From positions 1-45,012 of the forward strand of contig CAISEZ010000148.1 in NCBI GenBank assembly GCA_903884535.1: DNA of 45,012 nucleotides, written 5' to 3'. A program made the translations under genes and the position numbers. The first letter of the stretch is position 1; the number at the start of each line of letters is the position of its first letter. The notes under the pieces are model-generated. The model did not search any database and was not told the DNA's origin. It saw only the letters and a list, made by a program, of their open reading frames with translations. The DNA is from an uncultured Verrucomicrobia subdivision 3 bacterium (GTDB lineage: Bacteria; Verrucomicrobiota; Verrucomicrobiia; Limisphaerales; UBA11358). This document shows, in pieces, positions 15,974 through 22,586 of this stretch.

Positions 15974-15997
15974 AAGGCCGCGTTCGCACGCGGCCTT
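15974..15997 (-). terminator. Rho-independent terminator after pal
   Basis: AAGGCCGCG (15974-15982) pairs with CGCGGCCTT (15989-15997) over a six-base loop, followed on the minus strand by TTTTTTGTCGC. It ends the tol-pal operon. Confidence 0.9.
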
Positions 15998-16021
15998 GAA
16001 GATTAAATAACGTTTGTCAGC

Positions 16022-16651
16022 TTAAACGCCGGCTTTCGGATGGAGCAGGATGAAATCGCCACGGCGGTTTTTCGCCCAGGCAGCTTCGTCATGGCCGGGG
16101 TCGGCCGGCTTGTCCTTGCCGTAGCTGATGGTGCGGATGCGTTCCGGGCTGACGTTCACTTTGGCCAGGGCTTCGCGGAGCGCCAGCGCGCGGCGTTCGC
16201 CGAGCGAGCGGTTGTATTCTTCCGTGCCGCGTTCGTCGCAGTTGCCTTCGATGAGCAGCTTGGTGTTCACATCGGAAACCAGCGCCTGCGCGACGCTGGC
16301 GATGTTGGCCTGCTCGCTGTTCTGCACGGTCGCGCTGTCAAATTTGAAATGCACCGTGTAGGCCGCCAGCGCCGCCGGGTCTTTGATCATGCCTTCAAAT
16401 TCACCCAAGCCCGCCGTGTCGCCGCCGCCGGTTTTGGTCGTCAAGCCGGTGCCGGTTGAACCAGGGCCAGTGTCGCCGCCAAACGTGCCAGCGGGCGGCA
16501 ACGTGCCGGCGCCGTTGTTAATGTCACCGATTTGCGCCGCCCGTTGTCCAGGCAGCGGCGTGACTTTGGTAATGCCTTTTTTGCAGCCGGTGGTGGCCAT
16601 GACGCCGGCCAGCACGAGCACCAGCGGAAAAACTAATTTGTTCATTTTCAT
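16022..16651 (-). CDS. pal: Peptidoglycan-associated lipoprotein Pal
   Basis: Outer-membrane lipoprotein that binds peptidoglycan and the Tol complex. The 209-residue protein opens with a signal peptide and lipobox (VMATTGC, about residues 17-23), a Gly/Thr/Pro-rich linker to about 80, then the OmpA-like domain: VHFKFDSATVQ, IEGNCDERGTEEYNRSLGERRA and RIRTISYGKDKP. In the canonical G-H-x-D-x-R-G motif the His is Asn here (GNCDERGT), as in many Pal proteins. The start at 16651 gives the signal peptide; longer in-frame starts overlap tolB. It is last in the operon, 52 bases after tolB. Confidence 0.95.
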   Translation of the reverse strand: MKMNKLVFPLVLVLAGVMATTGCKKGITKVTPLPGQRAAQIGDINNGAGTLPPAGTFGGDTGPGSTGTGLTTKTGGGDTAGLGEFEGMIKDPAALAAYTVHFKFDSATVQNSEQANIASVAQALVSDVNTKLLIEGNCDERGTEEYNRSLGERRALALREALAKVNVSPERIRTISYGKDKPADPGHDEAAWAKNRRGDFILLHPKAGV

Positions 16652-16703
16652 AATTTCGATTGTGTTAAAAGTTACGGTTAAAATTGTGTGACGACCTGGA
16701 AAA

Positions 16704-17888
16704 TCATTTCGCCCAAGCAGGCTGGGAATTACTTCCGTTCGCTCGAACACAATCCTTGTATTGTTTGGTGAAGACGTCAAGCACAGATAACACTTGACGA
16801 TGCCCGATTTCATGGTTGAAAACCAGCGTCCGCGAGTTCGGCGCCCACGACGGATTCTGCCCTGCCACCAAGACCGCCGGCGCCAGACTGCCGTCCACCG
16901 GCATCACACAGATGTCGAAATCGCCCGCCTGCCGCGTGAACGCGATCCACTTGCCGTCCGGCGACCAGTCCGGCTCCGTCGGGTTCGCCGCGCCGGCGGT
17001 GTTCAGCGTTTTGATCGGCCCGCCGCTCGCGGAAACTTTGGCGAGACGCCGGCGCTCGGCGATTTTCGTGGCGAAACAAATCCATTGTCCGTCCGGCGAC
17101 CAGCACGGCGACGAATCTTCCAGCCCGGTGGTCAGGCGTTTCAAATTCGTGCCGTCCGCGTTGCAGACCCAGACGTTCGGGCTGCCGCTCTTGCTCAAAA
17201 TCATCGCCACCTTCGAACCGTCCGGCGACACCGCCGCGCTCGTGTTCAAGCCGGAATAACCGGCGATCACGCGCCGCTGGCCGCTCGACAGGCTGTGGTA
17301 AAAAATATCCGGATTGCCGCGCGCGTAGCTGGTGTAATAAACCGCCAGCTTGCCCGGCACCCACGCCGGCTTGGCCACAATCGTATTATCCGTCGTCACG
17401 GCCTGCGCGTTGTGCGCGTCAAAATCCGCGACGTAGATTTCGCCGCTGCCGCCGGCCGACTGCGCCTTGAACGCGATCTTCGTCTGGCCGATGCCGGGCT
17501 TGTTTAAAATCGTCTGCACGATGTCATCCGCAAACGCGTGCGCCTGCCGCCGCATGCTCGCGCCGTTGTAGCTGCGCGACAGCACGACCTTCTTGGCAAA
17601 TTTATCCGTGACGCGGCCGGTCACGTCGCCCGCGCTGCTGCCGCTAATCTGGTATTGCGCGGCATCCGGCGCGACGAAGCTGAAGCCTTGAACGTAAAGG
17701 TCAAATTTCAAAACCTCCGCCGCTTCGCCGGTGAAACCGTCGAGCGAAACCGGAATGGGTTTCGTCTGGCCGAGCACATTGATCTGCTCATTCATCGAAA
17801 GCGAATTTTGGCTCTGCGCAAAAAGAGGCGTGGCTGTAATTATTAAACTTGTAAGAAATAAGTTAGTCATTTTTGGGAATATGTTCAT
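16704..17888 (-). CDS. tolB: Tol-Pal system beta-propeller protein TolB
   Basis: Periplasmic protein that binds Pal and links it to the inner-membrane Tol complex. In 394 residues: signal peptide (MTNLFLTSLIITATPLFAQ after a short lead), the N-terminal alpha/beta domain with a Y-Q-I-S-G-S motif (about 80-85), and a six-blade propeller with repeated SPDG-x-W/K motifs (AVSPDGSKVAMI, SPDGQWICFATK, SPDGKWIAFTRQ). The start overlaps tolA by four bases (ATGA); the later Met7 would also give a good signal peptide. Confidence 0.93.
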   Translation of the reverse strand: MNIFPKMTNLFLTSLIITATPLFAQSQNSLSMNEQINVLGQTKPIPVSLDGFTGEAAEVLKFDLYVQGFSFVAPDAAQYQISGSSAGDVTGRVTDKFAKKVVLSRSYNGASMRRQAHAFADDIVQTILNKPGIGQTKIAFKAQSAGGSGEIYVADFDAHNAQAVTTDNTIVAKPAWVPGKLAVYYTSYARGNPDIFYHSLSSGQRRVIAGYSGLNTSAAVSPDGSKVAMILSKSGSPNVWVCNADGTNLKRLTTGLEDSSPCWSPDGQWICFATKIAERRRLAKVSASGGPIKTLNTAGAANPTEPDWSPDGKWIAFTRQAGDFDICVMPVDGSLAPAVLVAGQNPSWAPNSRTLVFNHEIGHRQVLSVLDVFTKQYKDCVRANGSNSQPAWAK

Positions 17889-18745
17889 AACATGCTGGTT
17901 CTGGTGGCGTTAAAATCAATATTGTAAGTGCGCTGACGGTCTTTCGAATCGTCGGGAAATTCACCAATAAAGCTGACGCGATCAAGCATGCGCTGAACCG
18001 CGTTGTCCACGCTGGCGTCACCCGAAGAATTCACGATATGCGATGAAATCACGTTCCCATCTCTGGAAATCGTAACGGAAAATCTAATCACAGCTTCGGC
18101 GGAGGCCATGTTATCCGGCGGCATCCAAGCGTGATGATAAACGCTGACAACTGCCGCTCCATAATTTGCGTAAGCCGCACTGCTGTTGCCGGGCATATTA
18201 ATTTCTGTTGCCGTCGAGGAGCTTTCCTTGATTGAAGAAAGTGCTTTTCTAAACGCTCTTGCTTGTTGATCGCGCAACCATTTTTGCTCCTTGGCGTCCG
18301 CCTCCGCGTCGCTGTTGTCCGTGTTTTTCACCACTTTGTGGACCACTTTTTTTAGATCCACTTCGATTTTGTGCGGCTTTGGCTTGGTCGGCTTTTCCAC
18401 CGGCATCGAATCATCCGGCGGCGACTTGACCGGTTCGGGTGTGAAAATTTCTTTCACTTTTTCCACGAAGGTCGGCGGCGTGACCGGCAGTTTTGGCGGC
18501 TCCGGCGTTGGCGGCGGTGTGACGATTGGTTTTGGCGTCGGCGGCGCGGGCGGTGCCGGCTGCGCGTTTTTGACGCCGCTGTTGAACGCCGCGTCAATCA
18601 GGTTGGCCGGAATCACATCCAAAACTTGCGTGTCATCGGGCTTCGGTTTCGCCGCGAAGAAACCGGGGCCGACCAGCAAAATCACCACCAGCAGCAGGTG
18701 CATGCCCGCCGTGACGATGAGACATTTTTTTTGCAGCCGGTTCAT
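17885..18745 (-). CDS. tolA: TolA/TonB-like energy transducer
   Basis: Connects the TolQR motor to outer-membrane partners. The 286-residue protein has one membrane helix near the N-terminus (MHLLLVVILLVGPGFFA, about 15-31), a Pro-rich spacer with repeated PAPPAPP and TPPPTPEPPK, a charged helical stretch (AEADAKEQKWLRDQQARAF), and a C-terminal TonB/TolA domain with VIRFSVTISRDGNVISSHIVNSSGDASVD. Its place between tolR and tolB decides TolA over TonB. It overlaps tolR and tolB by four bases each. Shorter than E. coli TolA (421 aa), mainly in the helical domain. Confidence 0.88.
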   Translation of the reverse strand: MNRLQKKCLIVTAGMHLLLVVILLVGPGFFAAKPKPDDTQVLDVIPANLIDAAFNSGVKNAQPAPPAPPTPKPIVTPPPTPEPPKLPVTPPTFVEKVKEIFTPEPVKSPPDDSMPVEKPTKPKPHKIEVDLKKVVHKVVKNTDNSDAEADAKEQKWLRDQQARAFRKALSSIKESSSTATEINMPGNSSAAYANYGAAVVSVYHHAWMPPDNMASAEAVIRFSVTISRDGNVISSHIVNSSGDASVDNAVQRMLDRVSFIGEFPDDSKDRQRTYNIDFNATRTSML

Positions 18746-19158
18746 CGGGTCGTCGGATCGGTGCGCAGCGAATACCGCGTGATGCCGTTTTTCTGGCAGC
18801 CATCAATGATCTGCGCCACCAAATCGTAACGGCACTCCTTGTCCGCGCGGATATAGACGACGGTGTTTTGATTCGCGCGAAATTCCTGCGCGAGCTGCGT
18901 GATGAGTTTCGTCAGGCTCATCTTTTGTTTGTCGAGCGCGTAAATCCCGGTGTTGGAAATCTCCACGGTGCGGATGTCAGATTTATCCAGTTTCTTCTCG
19001 GTCTGCCCGCCGTGCGGTAATTTCAAATCAATGCTCTTTTCCAGCAGCGGCGTGGTGATGACGAAGATGATGAGCAGCACGAACGCAAGGTCGAGCAGCG
19101 GCGTGATGTTGATGTCACTCAACGTCACCAGCGAATTGCGTTGTGAAAACCGTCTCAC
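18742..19158 (-). CDS. tolR: ExbD/TolR family proton-channel subunit
   Basis: A 138-residue ExbD/TolR protein. It has the family start SDINITPLLDLAFVLLIIFVITTPLL (residues 14-39) with the channel aspartate in PLLDLAFVLL, followed by a periplasmic domain ending in YIRADKECRYDLVAQIIDGC. It forms the motor with TolQ. The start is GTG at 19158, overlapping the stop of the four-helix-bundle gene (GTGA). That inserted gene now separates tolR from tolQ, so tolR translation probably depends on coupling to the inserted gene. Confidence 0.93.
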   Translation of the reverse strand: MRRFSQRNSLVTLSDINITPLLDLAFVLLIIFVITTPLLEKSIDLKLPHGGQTEKKLDKSDIRTVEISNTGIYALDKQKMSLTKLITQLAQEFRANQNTVVYIRADKECRYDLVAQIIDGCQKNGITRYSLRTDPTTR

Positions 19159-19598
19159 GTTGGTTGCAAGTTGCTGGTTGAAGGTTGCAAGTTGGCCACC
19201 GCGCGCCCCGGTTTTTTCATGCGTGAATTTGGCGCGTAACCCTCCAGATAGCGGATGAAGGTGGAAAGTTTTTTGGACAGCGACACGGACAAATCACGCA
19301 GGGAATTGAATTCGGTTTCACCAAGATATTTTTGGTCCACGGCGACGCAAAGCTGCGAGCGCACTTCGCCGTTTGAACCCTTGGCGATGTTTAGAAACTG
19401 CACAAATTCTTTCCGCGTGCCGCGCTCAAATCCCTCGGCGATGTTGGACATCGTCGAAACCGCCGCACGGCGAATCTGATCGCGCAAACCAAAGTCCTGA
19501 TTGAAGACCCGCGCTTTTGAAGCAGAATACACAGCATTCACCATCTGCCGGGCGTCCTGCCAGACATGCAAATCTTCAAATTGTTTTACCGTGGCCAT
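19155..19598 (-). CDS. Four-helix-bundle protein (23S rRNA IVS-type), inserted between tolQ and tolR
   Basis: A 147-residue protein of the S23/IVS family (TIGR02436-like): FEDLHVWQDARQMVNAVY at the start, FGLRDQIRRAAVSTMSNIAEGFERGT (the family hallmark), FLNIAKGSNGEVRSQL, and a final helix KKLSTFIRYLEGY. Relatives occur in rRNA intervening sequences, and the accessory Avd proteins of diversity-generating retroelements share the fold; no molecular role is shown here. The last residues (NLQPSTSNLQPT) are coded by heptad repeats. Such arms flank the gene on both sides (19162-19196, 19605-19632). The stop overlaps the tolR GTG, so expression is tied to the tol operon. It interrupts an otherwise compact tolQ-tolR pair. 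Confidence 0.9.
   Translation of the reverse strand: MATVKQFEDLHVWQDARQMVNAVYSASKARVFNQDFGLRDQIRRAAVSTMSNIAEGFERGTRKEFVQFLNIAKGSNGEVRSQLCVAVDQKYLGETEFNSLRDLSVSLSKKLSTFIRYLEGYAPNSRMKKPGRAVANLQPSTSNLQPT
19162..19196. repeat. Heptad arm at the 3' end of the four-helix-bundle gene
   Basis: Five exact heptads on the plus strand: GGTTGCA, AGTTGCT, GGTTGAA, GGTTGCA, AGTTGGC. They code the last residues of the four-helix-bundle protein in the opposite strand and end four bases before the tolR start. They are inverted relative to the arm at 19605-19632. Confidence 0.8.
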
Positions 19599-19604
19599 TT
19601 TTTG

Positions 19605-19632
19605 AACCTGCAACTTTCAACCTGTAACCTGC
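19605..19632. repeat. Heptad arm between tolQ and the four-helix-bundle gene
   Basis: Four exact heptads: AACCTGC, AACTTTC, AACCTGT, AACCTGC. Their reverse complement is GCAGGTT-type, the same unit as the 19162 arm and as the elements inside the two TPR genes. The arm fills the gap from six bases after the tolQ stop to six bases before the inserted gene's ATG, so that gene's leader is made of repeat. Confidence 0.8.
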
Positions 19633-19638
19633 AACGAT

Positions 19639-20364
19639 TTATTCCTCCGCGAGAAATTCCGTTTCCATTTTCGACACCAGCTCCTGCGCGAAATTGTCCA
19701 GCTCGACGGTGAATGCGCGCAGATTGTGCACGAGCCAGTTGTAGCCGAACATCGACGGGATCGCCACGAGCAGACCGGCGACGGTCGTTATCAGCGCGGC
19801 GGAAACGCCCGGCGCCATCGCGGCCATCGTGGCCGAGCCTTGCTGCGCGATGCCGGCGAACGTGCTCATCACGCCCCACACCGTGCCCAGCAATCCCATG
19901 AACGGCGCGCCGCTGACCGCGATGGCCAGCAGAATCAAGCCGGATTCCAGTTTGAGCGATTCTTTGGCAACGACGTTTTCGATGGCGCGTTTGATGTGCT
20001 CCATGTTTTTTAGACTGATGTGCTGCTTGGCGCGTTCACCGGTCGGCCCGCGCAGGCGCGCATCGAGTTGCACGCAGCCCGCCTGATAAACCACGTAGAG
20101 CGGGCAGCCCTGCACGTCAATCTTGCGGTCAAACAATTCGAGCACGACTTTTTGCGACGTGAATTCCTGGCCGAACAGCGAATTCAATTTCCGCGCGCGG
20201 CGCATCTGGATGGCTTTGGACATCATCACAAACCACGCCGCGATGGAAAAGACAAAGAGCAGCGCGATGATGGCTTTGGCTTCCACCGTCGCTCTGTCCC
20301 AAATGTAAATGAGTTCGGCTTGATTCGTCGCCGCTCCCATGAGAGTAAAAGGTAACCCGCTCAT
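19639..20364 (-). CDS. tolQ: MotA/TolQ/ExbB family proton-channel protein
   Basis: A 241-residue inner-membrane motor subunit. Helix 1 is about residues 33-52 (ALLFVFSIAAWFVMMSKAIQ); helices 2 and 3 are in the conserved LILLAIAVSGAPFMGLLGTVWGVMSTFAGI and ALITTVAGLLVAIPSMFGYNW, with the G-x-x-GT-V-x-G signature. It precedes tolR, tolA, tolB and pal, which fixes TolQ over ExbB. It is the first gene of the operon. The four-helix-bundle gene and its repeat arms follow its stop. Confidence 0.93.
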   Translation of the reverse strand: MSGLPFTLMGAATNQAELIYIWDRATVEAKAIIALLFVFSIAAWFVMMSKAIQMRRARKLNSLFGQEFTSQKVVLELFDRKIDVQGCPLYVVYQAGCVQLDARLRGPTGERAKQHISLKNMEHIKRAIENVVAKESLKLESGLILLAIAVSGAPFMGLLGTVWGVMSTFAGIAQQGSATMAAMAPGVSAALITTVAGLLVAIPSMFGYNWLVHNLRAFTVELDNFAQELVSKMETEFLAEE

Positions 20365-20535
20365 AAATATAAAAAACTTGGTGGTGAGGAACCGATTTTA
20401 GGCCAAGTAACGGCTTCCGAGCATTCGTCCGTCGGCCGGAATTATCAGCGGAAGCGAAGGAAATTGCAAAAACTTTTTGCAGCAAAGATGAATCGCCCTT
20501 TGCCCCGCCGGCAAAATCGCTTACAAATCTCGGCG

Positions 20536-22545
20536 ATGTCACGTCCGCGCCTCATCGCCCTGCTGCTCGCGCTCGCCACGCTGGTGGTCTTTGTGCCCGT
20601 TGGTTCACATTCATTTGTGAGCTACGACGACACGGATTACGTGACCGAAAATCCGTTTGTCAAAAACGGGCTGACCTCGACCGACCTCGGCTGGGCGTTT
20701 ACCACGTTTCACGCCGGCAATTGGCATCCGGTCACGTGGATCTCGCACATGCTCGACTGCCAGCTGTTCGGCCCGAACGCCGGCGCGCAGCATTTTGTCA
20801 GCGTCCTCTGGCACGCGGCGAATGCGGCGCTGCTGTTCGCGCTTTTGCTCCGGCTGACCCAAAAAATCTGGCCCAGCGCATTCGTCGCCGCGTTGTTCGC
20901 CTGGCATCCGCTGCATGTGGAATCCGTGGCTTGGATCGCCGAACGCAAGGATGTGCTGAGCACGTTTTTTGCGCTGCTCACATTTTTATGCTACGCGAAA
21001 TTTGCCGAGGCAGTTCGTGTCAAAAGCCCAAAGGCCAAAGTGTTTTTCGCGTGGAGCTTGTTGGCCTTTGCGCTCGGCCTGATGGCCAAGCCGATGCTCG
21101 TCACGCTACCGTTTGTTTTGCTGCTGCTTGATTTTTGGCCGCTGAATCGGGTTGCAAGTTGCAGGTTGCAGGTTGCAGGTTCCGCGAAAAGCAACTTGCA
21201 ACCTTCAACTTGCAACCTTCAACTCCGGGAAAAATGGCCGTTTTTTTTGCTGGCCGCAATTTCCTGCGTCGTCACGTTTCTCGCGCAGCGACAGGGCGAA
21301 GCCATCGCCTCGCTGGCAAGCGTGCCGCTGCTTTACCGCCTGGAAAACACGCCGGTCGCCGCGGCGGAATATCTGCTGAAATTTTTCTGGCCGGTGGACC
21401 TCTGCGCGATTTATCCGATGCATCCGATTCCCGTTTGGCAGGTGGCCGCGTCCGTCGCGGCGCTGCTGGCGATTTCTGTTGCCGCATGGCGTGGGCGCGC
21501 GACCAAACCGTATTTGATCGTCGGCTGGCTGTGGTTTCTCGGCACGCTGGTGCCGGTCATCGGCCTGGTGCAAGTCGGCGGACAGGCCCTCGCCGACCGC
21601 TACACTTATATTCCGTCCATCGGATTTTTCATCGCCGCCGTTTTTCTGCTCAACGATTTTTCCGCGCGGCTGCAGCCGCCGAAAATGGTCGCCGCCGGTT
21701 TTGCCGCCGTGATGTTGACCGGCTGCATTCTGGCGACGGAAAATCAACTGACGTTTTGGCGCGACAGTGAAACTCTTTTCCGCCGCGCCGTCGCCGTGAC
21801 GCAAAACAACGACATCGCGCTGGTGAATCTCGGTGTTGCACTGGACGTGCAAAACCGGTTTGACGAGGCGCTGGAAGTTTATCGGCAGGCGGAAAAATTG
21901 AAATCCACGCGGCCCCAACTGCACAACAATCTCGGCAACATTCTCGACAAACTCGGCCGCCACGACGAATCGCTCGCCGAATACCGCGAGGCGATCCGGT
22001 TGCGGCCCGGCGACGCGGTTTTGCATGATTCTGCCGGCAGCGAACTCGCCGCGCTCGGCCAGTTTGACGCGGCGATGAAAGAATTTGCCGAGGCCGAACA
22101 GCTCGATCCGCATGATGCCCAGCCGCACGCGGAGATAGCCAAGGCGTTTTTCCTGCAAGGCCGCGATGCCGAGGCGGTGGCGGAATTGCACACCGCAGTG
22201 CAAATGGAGCCGGACAATTTTCAGATCCTGGCCACCGCCGCGCATTTTCTCGCCGCGAATGAAAATGCCGCCGCGCGCGATGGACAGGCGGCGCTCACCC
22301 TGGCCGCCAAGGCCAACGTGCTGACCGGTGGCCATCAGCCGCGGGTGTTTGACGTGCTCGGCATGGCGTGCGCCGAGACCGGCGATTTCGCCAACGCGGC
22401 GGCTTGCGCCGAAAACGCGCTCCTGCTTGCCATCCATGCGCGTTTGCCCCTGACCAATCAAATGGCGCAGCGGCTGGAGCTTTACAAAATTCACCAGCCC
22501 TGGCGCGAAACGTTCCGCGCCACGAATGCGCCGGCGAAAAATTAA
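20536..22545 (+). CDS. Multi-pass GT-C-like membrane protein with TPR repeats (copy 1)
   Basis: A 669-residue protein, the first of two tandem paralogues. The N-terminal two thirds is a polytopic region like eukaryotic TMTC/bacterial GT-C O-glycosyltransferases: an early SYDDTDYVTENP loop with the Asp pair typical of GT-C enzymes, GNWHPVTWISHMLD, and FAWHPLHVESVAWIAERKDVLST. From about residue 415 come at least five TPR units (LVNLGVALDVQNRFDEALE, HNNLGNILDKLGRHDESLAEYREAI). Probably glycosylates or handles envelope proteins or polymers; the substrate is unknown. A heptad element at 21150-21225 is translated in frame (RVASCRLQVAG, NLQPSTCNLQL), and a decayed one at 21019-21039. The inner ATG 20536 gives the shared MSRPRL start. 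Confidence 0.8.
   Translation: MSRPRLIALLLALATLVVFVPVGSHSFVSYDDTDYVTENPFVKNGLTSTDLGWAFTTFHAGNWHPVTWISHMLDCQLFGPNAGAQHFVSVLWHAANAALLFALLLRLTQKIWPSAFVAALFAWHPLHVESVAWIAERKDVLSTFFALLTFLCYAKFAEAVRVKSPKAKVFFAWSLLAFALGLMAKPMLVTLPFVLLLLDFWPLNRVASCRLQVAGSAKSNLQPSTCNLQLREKWPFFLLAAISCVVTFLAQRQGEAIASLASVPLLYRLENTPVAAAEYLLKFFWPVDLCAIYPMHPIPVWQVAASVAALLAISVAAWRGRATKPYLIVGWLWFLGTLVPVIGLVQVGGQALADRYTYIPSIGFFIAAVFLLNDFSARLQPPKMVAAGFAAVMLTGCILATENQLTFWRDSETLFRRAVAVTQNNDIALVNLGVALDVQNRFDEALEVYRQAEKLKSTRPQLHNNLGNILDKLGRHDESLAEYREAIRLRPGDAVLHDSAGSELAALGQFDAAMKEFAEAEQLDPHDAQPHAEIAKAFFLQGRDAEAVAELHTAVQMEPDNFQILATAAHFLAANENAAARDGQAALTLAAKANVLTGGHQPRVFDVLGMACAETGDFANAAACAENALLLAIHARLPLTNQMAQRLELYKIHQPWRETFRATNAPAKN
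21150..21225. repeat. In-frame heptad inverted-arm element inside TPR gene 1
   Basis: Left arm: GGTTGCA, AGTTGCA, GGTTGCA, GGTTGCA (21150-21177). Spacer with TTCCGCG. Right arm: GCAACTT, GCAACCT, TCAACTT, GCAACCT, TCAACTC (21191-21225). The arms could form a long hairpin. It stays open in the reading frame and comes directly after the residues LDFWPLNR, between two membrane segments. Confidence 0.85.
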
Positions 22546-22586
22546 ATCCGCTTTGCCCGGCCCGCAAAATCGCTTAAAAGAAACGC

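Noticed and set aside
19155-19598. An rRNA intervening sequence
   Set aside because: The gene belongs to that protein family, but there is no rRNA in the window. It lies in the tol operon.
21205-22494. Long minus-strand reading frame opposite TPR gene 1
   Set aside because: It is an open frame on the antisense strand of a GC-rich gene with no family motifs and a composition of Arg, His and Gln typical of antisense frames.
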